Below are positions 57,126 to 64,000 of a stretch of 64,000 nt of DNA, in pieces. A program made the translations under genes and the position numbers. Position 1 is the first letter of the stretch. Every line of letters starts with the position of its first letter. Origin of the DNA: Tumebacillus_A lipolyticus (GTDB lineage: Bacteria; Bacillota; Bacilli; Tumebacillales; Tumebacillaceae); NCBI RefSeq assembly GCF_042682745.1, contig NZ_JBHUIO010000002.1:558001-622000 (forward strand), in the 5' to 3' direction. Below the pieces are notes generated by a model. It was not told where the DNA came from. It ran no database searches and worked only from the letters and a program-made list of their open reading frames with translations.

Positions 57126-59414
57126 ATGCAGCCACGCAGTACAAAACGCTTTTCCGCTCTGATGGCCTTGTTGCTGACCGCAAGTTTAGGCATCGGCCTG
57201 ACCCCTGCCCCCTCTGCCCAAGCGGCCGGCCCAACCTACCCGCTCATCACCGAGGTGTATGCGGACACAAACGTATCCTATGAGCCGGAAGAGTACATCG
57301 CGGTGACCAACCCGACCTCCTCCGCCCTTTCGATCGGCGGTTGGTACCTCCAGGTTGGCTCGACCAAACTGTCCTTTCCTGCCGCCACATCGATCGCTGC
57401 CGGCCAGACAGTCTATGTGACCAAGACTGCGACCACATTCCGGTCGGAGATGCTGTTTCAGCCGAACTTCGAATACGGAACCGACTCTGACAGCACCGTC
57501 CCGCAGCTGAACGTCACAGGTTCTGTGCCAAGCCTTGCCAACGCCGGTTCGGTCATCTACCTCCGCGATGGAAGCGGTGCGAACATCGACACGTTCGCCT
57601 ACGGATCTGGCGTCGCAAGCTCCGGATGGGTCGGAGCCACCGTGCCGGTCGTGTCGGAAGGTAACATTTTCGTCCGCGAGAAGAATGAGGTGACCGCTCA
57701 ATATCCGGACACCGACTCGGCAGCCGATTGGGAGCACCTGCGCGTCTATCAGGCGGGCCAATCGCGCATGGGCTTGCAGACTTTCTCCTATGCGGGCACG
57801 ATCCAGCCGTACTCTTCGCCAGACAACAGCTATGCCACCCTCGTCGCACTGCTGAACTCGGCGACCGAAAGCATCGACTTGAACGTTTATGAATTCCAGT
57901 CTGTTCAACTTCTCGACGCGATCAAGCAGGCGCTCCAGCGCGGCGTGAACGTCCGCGTGTTTCTCGAAGGTCAACCGGTCGGCGGACTGCTCGATGACAG
58001 CAAGTACGTATCCGATCAGATCACCCAAGCGGGTGGACAAGTTCGCTATATCATCTCCGATACTGCAAACGGCATTTATAAACGCTATCGATTCGACCAT
58101 GCGAAATATGCGATCATCGATGGGAAGCGCATCTTCACCCAATCGGAGAACTGGAAATCGACCGGAGTGCCTTTCCATCAAAACTACGGCAATCGCGGTT
58201 GGGGCATCATCGTGAATGACGCACAGACCGCACAGTATTTTACAAACATCTTCAACACCGACTGGAACACGTCCGCCAAGGACTCCTTTCCGTACACACC
58301 GACGCACAGCAAATATGGTGCACCTGCGCTCAGCTTCCTGCCGAATAGCTCCACTCCGACCGGAAGTTACGCTGGCGGCTTCACGAGCAAACAGATCAAC
58401 GGCGAGTTTCGCGTGACGCCGATCTTCGCACCTGACAGCACGTTCCTGCAACAGAATTCGATCATCGGGATGGCTCGCCAAGCGCAGAACACGCTGTTGG
58501 TCGAACAGCTCTACATTCATAAACACTGGGGATCGACCTCGGCTGGCAGCGTGACGACCACGCCAGATGTTTATCTGGAAGAAGTGATCGCCGCAGCGCG
58601 CCGCGGGGTGAAAGTTCGCGTGTTGCTCGATTCTGCTTTCCTCGATGCGAGCGATCCGCGGGACAACCAGTACACAGTCCAGTACATCAACGATCTTGCC
58701 AGCGCTGAGCAGCTCGATCTGCAGGCGAAGCTTGTGGACACCCGAGCGGTCGGCATCGAAAAAATTCATAACAAAGGCATGATCGCCGACAGCAACAAAA
58801 CGCTCGTCTCTTCGATCAACTGGTCGAAAAACTCTCCTGAAAACAACCGTGAGGCGGGTGTGATCGTCGAGAACACCGAGGTGGCCGCCTACTACGAGTC
58901 GCTCTTCTGGTATGACTGGAGCGGCGGCGCGCAAGCTTGGAACCCAGAGGAGGCGCGCGGTTCGGCCAACATTCAAATCAACGAGGTGATGTACCAGACG
59001 GGTGGTTTCGATGCGACCCGCGAGTATGTGGAGCTGTTCAACCCGAACAACGTCGCCTATGACCTCACCGGCTATAAGCTCTCCAACAAATCGGGCAATT
59101 TCACCCTGCCCAGCGGCACGGTGATCCCGGCACACTCCTATCTGATGGTCGGCAAGGACAGCCAGGCGTTCTCCTACTATAAAGGTTTCGGGCTCGATGT
59201 TTCCGGCATGAATCTGACCTTGACCAACACGGGAGACAACCTGCTCTTGAAAAATCCAACGGGCGCGATCGTCGACAACGTCGCTTGGGACAACTACGTG
59301 ACCAACTGGTCCCTGTATACGAATAACGGCCAAGTCCTGTCCCGCAAGTCCCCCTTCCTCGACACCAACATGCCGAGCGACTGGGAAGTGACCAATCCGA
59401 ATCCGAAGCGTTAA
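57126..59414 (+). CDS. Secreted phospholipase-D-like protein with lamin-tail domains at both ends
   Basis: The 762-residue product has a signal peptide (cut near AQA-A, residue 33). A lamin-tail domain (about 36-160: ITEVYADTN, YIAVTNPTSSALSIGGWYL) is followed by two PLD catalytic halves with HKD motifs (H325-K327-D332 and H548-K550-D555), then a second lamin-tail domain (about 637-755). Lamin-tail domains occur in secreted nucleases and phosphodiesterases, so the substrate may be DNA or phospholipid. ATG 57126 lies behind GGTGA; the longer frame is not supported. Monocistronic. Confidence 0.88.
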   Translation: MQPRSTKRFSALMALLLTASLGIGLTPAPSAQAAGPTYPLITEVYADTNVSYEPEEYIAVTNPTSSALSIGGWYLQVGSTKLSFPAATSIAAGQTVYVTKTATTFRSEMLFQPNFEYGTDSDSTVPQLNVTGSVPSLANAGSVIYLRDGSGANIDTFAYGSGVASSGWVGATVPVVSEGNIFVREKNEVTAQYPDTDSAADWEHLRVYQAGQSRMGLQTFSYAGTIQPYSSPDNSYATLVALLNSATESIDLNVYEFQSVQLLDAIKQALQRGVNVRVFLEGQPVGGLLDDSKYVSDQITQAGGQVRYIISDTANGIYKRYRFDHAKYAIIDGKRIFTQSENWKSTGVPFHQNYGNRGWGIIVNDAQTAQYFTNIFNTDWNTSAKDSFPYTPTHSKYGAPALSFLPNSSTPTGSYAGGFTSKQINGEFRVTPIFAPDSTFLQQNSIIGMARQAQNTLLVEQLYIHKHWGSTSAGSVTTTPDVYLEEVIAAARRGVKVRVLLDSAFLDASDPRDNQYTVQYINDLASAEQLDLQAKLVDTRAVGIEKIHNKGMIADSNKTLVSSINWSKNSPENNREAGVIVENTEVAAYYESLFWYDWSGGAQAWNPEEARGSANIQINEVMYQTGGFDATREYVELFNPNNVAYDLTGYKLSNKSGNFTLPSGTVIPAHSYLMVGKDSQAFSYYKGFGLDVSGMNLTLTNTGDNLLLKNPTGAIVDNVAWDNYVTNWSLYTNNGQVLSRKSPFLDTNMPSDWEVTNPNPKR

Positions 59415-59428
59415 GAAGCGTTAGAACG

Positions 59429-59466
59429 AAAAAGAGCATCCGATCTCCATCGGATGCTCTTTTTGT
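59429..59466. terminator. Bidirectional terminator
   Basis: A 16-bp stem (59429-59444 with 59449-59464) of the AAAAAGAGCATCCGAT type; T-runs on both strands. Confidence 0.9.
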
Positions 59467-59469
59467 TGC

Positions 59470-59943
59470 TTATAGAAACTGCTGACAATACCCGGGAACG
59501 CCGGTGTAAAAACAGTGGTTTTTATAGGCATACTCAAACTGCGTCTTGGGCGAGCGCGGCATTTTCGGCGTACAGGGTGCTCTGTATCGTTGGCCTGGCG
59601 ACGGGTTGAAAAACCAGAGGCTTCGTCTCGCCATCGAGTCGACACGCCCGTTTGCCAGATCGCGAGCGCGACGAATGTCCTGAGAGCTCGGGCGCATCTT
59701 ATAGATCTCCCCGTTTTGCACCGGCTCGAACGGGGAGCGCGACGGGCCAAACTTGCCGTAGACCGCATGCGGGATGTTGCGAATGTTGTGGAAGTCCGGC
59801 TTGCAGTCTGCCACAACCCGATTGATCAGCACCGACCCGACCAATTCCTGCCCGCGCCGGCCTTCCCCTCTCGCTTCCGCCTGCATCAGCTGGGCGAGCA
59901 GACGAATGTGTTGATTGGTCGCTTTCACTTTGCGCATCGGCAT
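59470..59943 (-). CDS. Spore cortex-lytic hydrolase (CwlJ/SleB catalytic family)
   Basis: The 157-residue protein is a bare hydrolase_2 domain: LLAQLMQAEARGEGRRGQEL with the catalytic Glu, VGSVLINRV, FFNPSPGQRYRAPC and the C-terminal NHCFYTG. It has no signal peptide and no LysM or SLH domain, the layout of CwlJ, a germination-specific cortex enzyme of the spore coat. ATG 59943 lies six bases after GAGG. Confidence 0.85.
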   Translation of the reverse strand: MPMRKVKATNQHIRLLAQLMQAEARGEGRRGQELVGSVLINRVVADCKPDFHNIRNIPHAVYGKFGPSRSPFEPVQNGEIYKMRPSSQDIRRARDLANGRVDSMARRSLWFFNPSPGQRYRAPCTPKMPRSPKTQFEYAYKNHCFYTGVPGYCQQFL

Positions 59944-60075
59944 CTCGATCCTCACCGCCTATCTTTCAGATACGATCAGGATATGGCTCGCGCTCTCATT
60001 TGGTCACCTGACCGCTTGCAAAACTCACTCGATCATCGCCCGCCTGCCACCGCTCGATTCGGATCTCAAGCCAAT

Positions 60076-60105
60076 AAAAAAGTCGGGCTTATGCAGCCGC
60101 CCGAC
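60076..60105 (-). terminator. Terminator of the small hydrophobic peptide gene
   Basis: GTCGGGC/GCCCGAC (60082-60088, 60099-60105) followed on the minus strand by six T. The stop codon of the peptide lies in the loop. Confidence 0.7.
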
Positions 60106-60217
60106 GGGAAAAGAAATTCGAAATCACAGGCCAGATCGGCTGGATAAAGCCGACGACGCTTTGGAAGATTCCAAAGAACTGAAAGATCCTCGGGAAGAAA
60201 GAGAACAGGAGACCCAA
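60089..60217 (-). CDS. Small hydrophobic peptide (42 residues)
   Basis: The TTG start at 60217 lies eight bases after AAAGGAGG. The product is amphipathic and aromatic (GLLFSFFPRIFQFFGIFQ, then PIWPVISNFFSRRAAA). It shares the Phe-rich style of the tail at 29120-29419. Membrane association is likely, function unknown. The competing ATG frame in the same place has a less protein-like composition. Confidence 0.45.
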   Translation of the reverse strand: MGLLFSFFPRIFQFFGIFQSVVGFIQPIWPVISNFFSRRAAA

Positions 60218-60296
60218 ACATACCCCCTCCTTTCCCTACCCATCCTATGCACAAAAAACGGGACTTGCCTTCCGCATCTGCCCCCTCGTCGGCCCC

Positions 60297-61634
60297 CTAG
60301 CGATTGGTCAGCGCTTCGCTGACCATTCTTGCCGGAATCAGATCATGAGACAGGAGATCTCGGTCGCTCTCTCGTCTGATCACCAGATCGGCCTGACCGT
60401 TTTGCACAAAGACGACAGCCGGTCGAGCGATGCGGTTATAATTGCTCGCCATCGAATATCCGTACGCGCCTGTACAGGAGACCGCTAAAATATCGTCCGC
60501 CTGCACTTTGGGCAATGCGACGTCCCAGATCAACATATCGCCCGATTCACACGCTTTGCCCGCGATCGACACGATCTCCTCGCTCGCCTCGCTCGCGCGG
60601 TTGGCCAGCATCGCTTCATATTGCGCCTGATAGAGCGCAGGGCGTGGATTGTCTGTCATTCCCCCGTTGACCGATACATATTTGCGCACGCCCGGGATGT
60701 CTTTTGTCGAGCCGATCGTATACAGAGTGGTTCCCGCAGCGCCGACGATCGAGCGCCCCGGTTCGATCACGATCTCCGGATAGGCTAGGCCTAACTGGTC
60801 AAACGCCCCTTGTACGGCGCTCGCGATCGCTTCGACATAGTGGCTCGCCGGAAGCGGAGTGTCCTCCTCCGTATAGCGAATGCCAAACCCGCCGCCAACA
60901 TTGAGCTTGTAGAGATGCTCCGCCCCAAAGTTTCGCACGCACTCTCCATAGAACTTCGAAACGATCTCCACAGCCACCGCAAATCCTTCCGTCTCAAAGA
61001 TTTGCGAGCCGATGTGCGAGTGCAAACCGATCAGGCGAACCCCCTCTGTGTTCAAGGCGGCTCTTACCGCGCGCTCCGCCATGTCGCTGGTCATATCGAA
61101 GCCAAACTTCGAATCTTCCTGTCCGGTCGAGATGTATTCGTGCGTATGAGCTTCCACCCCAGGCGTCAGTCGCAACAGAATGTTTGCCGTCATTCCTTTT
61201 TCGCTCGCCATCGCACCGAGCAATCGCAATTCGTGAAAGTTGTCGACCACATACTCGCCGATCCCAGCGTTTAACGCTTGCTCGATCTCAAATGGCGTTT
61301 TGTTGTTGCCGTGAAAGTGAATACGCTCTGCGGGAAATCCAGCTTCGAGCGCTGTGACCAACTCCCCGCTCGACACGACATCGAGCGCCAATCCTTCTTC
61401 ATCGATCAGACGGCACATCGCCAGACAGCAGAACGCTTTTGATGCGAACGCGATCTGGTGGCGGAGCCCCGCTGTCGCAAACGCTTGCTTATACTCGCGG
61501 ATCGTCTGGCGGATCATCGTTTCATCGTACACGTACAGCGGAGTCCCGTATCGGCTGACAAGATCTGTGGTGTCCAGTCCACCGATCTCCAGGTGACCTT
61601 TTTCGTTGATGCGACTTGTTCCGTGCAAAAACAT
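60297..61634 (-). CDS. lysA: Diaminopimelate decarboxylase
   Basis: The 445-residue PLP enzyme makes lysine from meso-diaminopimelate. Signatures: FASKAFCCLAM (PLP Lys), HFHGNNKTPFE, GLHSHIGSQIF, NVGGGFGIRY, EPGRSIVGAAGT and the active Cys in GKACESGDML. ATG 61634 is eight bases after GGAG. It is controlled by the lysine riboswitch upstream. Confidence 0.96.
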   Translation of the reverse strand: MFLHGTSRINEKGHLEIGGLDTTDLVSRYGTPLYVYDETMIRQTIREYKQAFATAGLRHQIAFASKAFCCLAMCRLIDEEGLALDVVSSGELVTALEAGFPAERIHFHGNNKTPFEIEQALNAGIGEYVVDNFHELRLLGAMASEKGMTANILLRLTPGVEAHTHEYISTGQEDSKFGFDMTSDMAERAVRAALNTEGVRLIGLHSHIGSQIFETEGFAVAVEIVSKFYGECVRNFGAEHLYKLNVGGGFGIRYTEEDTPLPASHYVEAIASAVQGAFDQLGLAYPEIVIEPGRSIVGAAGTTLYTIGSTKDIPGVRKYVSVNGGMTDNPRPALYQAQYEAMLANRASEASEEIVSIAGKACESGDMLIWDVALPKVQADDILAVSCTGAYGYSMASNYNRIARPAVVFVQNGQADLVIRRESDRDLLSHDLIPARMVSEALTNR

Positions 61635-61658
61635 CCGTTTATCTCCTCTCTGAGAACA

Positions 61659-61697
61659 CAAAAAACGGCCGGCGTCAAAGGGAGGCGCCGACCGTTT
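61659..61697 (-). terminator. Riboswitch terminator upstream of lysA
   Basis: AAACGGCCGGCG/CGCCGACCGTTT (61663-61674, 61686-61697) followed on the minus strand by a T-run. Lysine binding should favour it. Confidence 0.85.
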
Positions 61698-61795
61698 GGA
61701 TTTATCAATACTCGAACGAGATGATCCAAATCAGATCTAATCCCCTCAACTCATGAAGTAGCGCATCACTCTCGGCATGATCAAGATCGATCTTC

Positions 61796-61958
61796 CGAGG
61801 TGACAGTCCGACACTTGTTCAATGTCGACCCAGCGAAAAAGCGAATGGCTCACTTTTCACTTCGGCGGTCATCCTTTCACGATCGTTCATCAGCGTGCCA
61901 TCGCTTCCCGATCGATACTCATCTTTCCCGCGCCTCTACCCCACTCGTGCGAATGAGG
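61796..61958 (-). promoter_or_regulatory. Lysine riboswitch (L box)
   Basis: On the minus strand the L-box words follow in order: GGTAGAGGCGC, GATGAGTATCGA, GGGAAGCGATGGC, CTGATGAACGATCGTGAAAGG, GACCGCCGAAGTG, CTGGGTCGACATTGAACAAG and CGGACTGTCA. The match to the Bacillus lysC leader is strong over the whole aptamer. Confidence 0.93.
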
Positions 61959-61982
61959 TGTGTAGGTATTAAATTATATTCG

Positions 61983-62011
61983 ATTATAGCAGGAGTGTTC
62001 GCCGATCGCAA
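61983..62011 (-). promoter_or_regulatory. Sigma-A promoter of lysA
   Basis: TTGCGA (62011-62006) and a perfect TATAAT (61988-61983), spacer 17, minus strand; the riboswitch follows at once. Confidence 0.75.
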
Positions 62012-62020
62012 GGGACCTGT

Positions 62021-63532
62021 CTAATTCGGCTGACGATCTTTATCCTGTGGTTTGACGATCTCCGGGCGCTGGTTTTTGTACTGCATCGGCGTGCGAACGA
62101 GGATCTCCCACATCGCCTTGACATTGAGCGGCACGAGCGGCCAGAGATAGGGTCGCGTGATCGATTTGGTGCGCATGAGCAACACAAACCACAGCACGAT
62201 GGCGCCGACGAGCCCATACCAATCGAGAAAGGCGACCGCCAAGATGAAAAACAGCCGGGTCAGCCGGTTGGCCATCGCCAACTCGTAACTCGGCGTCGAG
62301 AACATGCCGATCGCAGCCACCGCCATGTAGAGGATCGACTCGGGCGAGAACAGCCCGACGCTGACCGCTATATCGCCGATCAGCACCGCTGCGATCAAGC
62401 CCATCGCGGTCGCGAGCGGTGTCGGCGTGTGAATCGCAGCCATTCGCATCATGTCGATCCCGACATCTGCGAGCAGAAACTGCAGGATGATCGGAATCGC
62501 CCCCACATCATCCGGCCCCAAAAAGGCGAACGATTCGGGAAGCCATTCGCGGTGGATCAGCGTAAACAAGATCCACAGGGGAATCAGAAAAATCGACACA
62601 AAGATGCCGATGAACCGCACCCAGCGAATGTAGGCACCGACCGCCGGGTTTTCCCGAAACTCCTCCGCGTGCTGCACATGGTGAAAGACGGTCGTCGGCG
62701 TGATCATCACGCTCGGAGAAGTGTCCACATAGATCAGCACATGCCCTTCCAGCAGGTGGTTGGCTGCCACATCGGGACGCTCCGTATAGCGGATGACCGG
62801 ATACGGGTTCCAGTTGTTGCGCTTGGTCAACCATTCTTCGACCGACTTCTCCGCCATCGGCAACCCGTCGACGTCGATCTTTTCCAAGCGGGTCTTGATC
62901 TCGCGCACCAGCTCCTCATCGGCCACATCCTGCAGGTAGGCGACGCAGACGTCCGTCTTCGAACGCTTGCCGATCTGCATCGTCTCCATGCGCAGCCGCG
63001 GGTCGCGGATTCTGCGCCTTGTCAGCACGGTGTTCTGCACGAGCGTCTCAACAAATCCATCGCGCGAGCCGCGCACGACGCGCTCCAGCTCCGGCTCTTG
63101 TGGCGTTCGCGCCGGATAGCTGCGCGCATCGACGATCAGCGCCTCCTCATAGCCGTCGATCAAGATCGCCGTCTGACCGGACAGGATGGCGGTGATGATC
63201 GTGTTGGTCTTGCTCTGCTTTTCCACTTGTGTGTGCGTGAGATAGGTCTGGATCAGCTTTTCCAGCGTATCGACCGCCAGCTTCTCCCGCTTTATGGTCG
63301 CAAGCAGGCGCAAGATATCGTCTAAGATCCCATCTTTGATAAACCCGTTGACGTAGAGCAGACAAAAATCGTGACCAGCAAACTGCATCTCCCGCTTGAT
63401 CATGTCGTAGCTCTCGCCGATGCCGAGCACCTTGTCAAAAAACTTCAGATTCTCCGCCAACTTTTTCTCCAGTTGCAAATCCTGATCGGCCGGTGGGATA
63501 TCAGTGTTCGTCATGATTCGCGGCATGCTCAT
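62021..63532 (-). CDS. spoVAF: Spore germination protein SpoVAF (GerA family)
   Basis: The product (503 residues) is a GerA-type A subunit: a soluble N-terminal half with KREMQFAGHDFCLLYVNGFI and IDGYEEALIVDARSYPARTPQEP, and a membrane half with about five helices (VRFIGIFVSIFLIPLWILF, PTPLATAMGLIAAVLIGD). SpoVAF sits in the inner spore membrane and supports germinant-receptor and Ca-DPA channel function. It overlaps spoVAE by about 30 bases. ATG 63532 follows GGAG by five bases. Confidence 0.92.
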   Translation of the reverse strand: MSMPRIMTNTDIPPADQDLQLEKKLAENLKFFDKVLGIGESYDMIKREMQFAGHDFCLLYVNGFIKDGILDDILRLLATIKREKLAVDTLEKLIQTYLTHTQVEKQSKTNTIITAILSGQTAILIDGYEEALIVDARSYPARTPQEPELERVVRGSRDGFVETLVQNTVLTRRRIRDPRLRMETMQIGKRSKTDVCVAYLQDVADEELVREIKTRLEKIDVDGLPMAEKSVEEWLTKRNNWNPYPVIRYTERPDVAANHLLEGHVLIYVDTSPSVMITPTTVFHHVQHAEEFRENPAVGAYIRWVRFIGIFVSIFLIPLWILFTLIHREWLPESFAFLGPDDVGAIPIILQFLLADVGIDMMRMAAIHTPTPLATAMGLIAAVLIGDIAVSVGLFSPESILYMAVAAIGMFSTPSYELAMANRLTRLFFILAVAFLDWYGLVGAIVLWFVLLMRTKSITRPYLWPLVPLNVKAMWEILVRTPMQYKNQRPEIVKPQDKDRQPN

Positions 63533-64000
63533 ATCCACTCCGTTTCATGATTTCTAAGATGGCCGCCTTGGTGATCGGGGCTCCTTTCAAAAAGTGATCC
63601 TTTCCCTGCATCTTGCCGATATCCCCAACGCCGATGATCATCGGGACATCGCAGTTGGAGAGCACATCGACCGTATCGCCATAGACCACTTTTTCCCCAT
63701 CGTGAGCGGGCAGACCATCCTTGTCCACCGCTTCCTCGACCTTGCGACAGTTCTGATCGATCGAAAAGTCGACCTGCACGCCATCGACCATCGGCGTGTT
63801 CGATGCGACGGCGATCGCGCCGAGCACATCGATTCCCGGGTGGTTCACCACATGTTCCAGCGCCTGTTCTCCGTAACCAAAGTCTCCGTTGCCATTATCA
63901 TCAAACATGACCAACACCGGATCATGCTTCGCATGCTGAATCAGCTTGACCAGCTGTTCACCATTTAGCGGGCTCGGGTTGCCAGAAGAGCGCGAGATCA
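63501..64000 (-). CDS. spoVAEA: Stage V sporulation protein AEA (start lies beyond window)
   Basis: The frame is open to base 64000, so the N-terminus is missing; about 165 residues are visible. Conserved SpoVAEa parts are SSGNPSPLNGEQLVKLIQ, DPVLVMFDDNGNGDFGYGE, VLGAIAVASNT, YGDTVDVLSNCDVP and IIGVGDIGKMQGKD. The protein belongs to the spoVA operon for Ca-dipicolinate uptake and release; the rest of that operon should lie to the right of the window. Confidence 0.93.
   Translation of the reverse strand, partial: ISRSSGNPSPLNGEQLVKLIQHAKHDPVLVMFDDNGNGDFGYGEQALEHVVNHPGIDVLGAIAVASNTPMVDGVQVDFSIDQNCRKVEEAVDKDGLPAHDGEKVVYGDTVDVLSNCDVPMIIGVGDIGKMQGKDHFLKGAPITKAAILEIMKRSGYEHAANHDEH

Noticed and set aside
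57186..59333. 715-codon minus-strand open frame opposite the PLD-like gene
   Set aside because: Shadow of a well-supported secreted protein; no ribosome binding site and unnatural composition.
1..64000. tRNA, rRNA, insertion sequences, prophage or integrase
   Set aside because: No tRNA-like cloverleaf, rRNA stretch, transposase, terminal inverted repeats or phage module was recognised anywhere in the window.

Overview
The window looks like a chromosomal segment of an endospore-forming, Gram-positive member of the Bacillales. The evidence is a complete resABCDE cluster in Bacillus order, dacB-spmA-spmB, ytfI-ytfJ, scpA-scpB, spoVAE-spoVAF, a CwlJ/SleB-type hydrolase, YhcN-type sporulation lipoproteins, perfect Spo0A boxes, sigma-A promoters, strong GGAGG ribosome binding sites and many GTG/TTG starts. 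The fairly high GC content, the abundance of GATCG words and several TPR-type XRE regulators suggest an Alicyclobacillaceae-like genus such as Tumebacillus. That placement is inference; no rRNA or marker tree is available here.

Layout. 1-3 kb: an incomplete sigma-like gene, a candidate small RNA, and an XRE-TPR regulator convergent with a small exported protein made of 13-residue tandem repeats. 3-8.7 kb: a PDZ-less HtrA-type protease, a NicO metal exporter, leucyl aminopeptidase, and a run of small metal/Fe-S/sirohaem-related genes (zinc ribbons, IscX, CbiX-type chelatase). 8.9-14.1 kb: signal peptidase I, an HSP90-like ATPase with a helical-repeat partner, and a second XRE-TPR regulator with a small coupled gene. 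14.2-24.8 kb: housekeeping and hypothetical genes (DUF1450, DUF2797, GNAT, AlkA, second leucyl aminopeptidase, GlpK, sirtuin, YIEGIA pair, MBL hydrolase). 24.9-26.8 kb: two divergent XRE regulators separated by two Spo0A boxes; the larger one is followed at once by a 52-residue exported peptide, the arrangement of an RRNPP quorum-sensing cassette. 26.9-29.7 kb: a PHP hydrolase and a cluster of very small exported or membrane peptides, three of them paralogues. 29.9-31.8 kb: thiE-thiS-thiG behind a TPP riboswitch. 31.8-33.6 kb: hypothetical small genes, a parS-like site and a YhcN lipoprotein. 33.6-39.4 kb: resABCDE. 39.5-48.8 kb: a lipoprotein, RluB, an amidase, sporulation genes, scpAB, an M50 protease and an MFS exporter. 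48.9-52.7 kb: ribD-ribE-ribBA-ribH behind an FMN riboswitch. 52.8-55.6 kb: tandem KtrB-type K+ channels. 55.7-60.2 kb: a D,D-carboxypeptidase, a secreted phospholipase-D-like protein with lamin-tail domains and a spore hydrolase. 60.3-64 kb: lysA behind a lysine riboswitch, then spoVAF and part of spoVAE.

Common themes are peptide signalling and sporulation. The two best candidate signalling units (1-2.6 kb and 25.2-26.8 kb) each pair a cytoplasmic HTH-TPR receptor-type regulator with a small exported pro-peptide, and the second carries Spo0A boxes. Other points of interest are a RibBA whose GTP cyclohydrolase II half has lost its catalytic residues, an HSP90-TPR gene pair, and a family of 34-40 residue membrane peptides.
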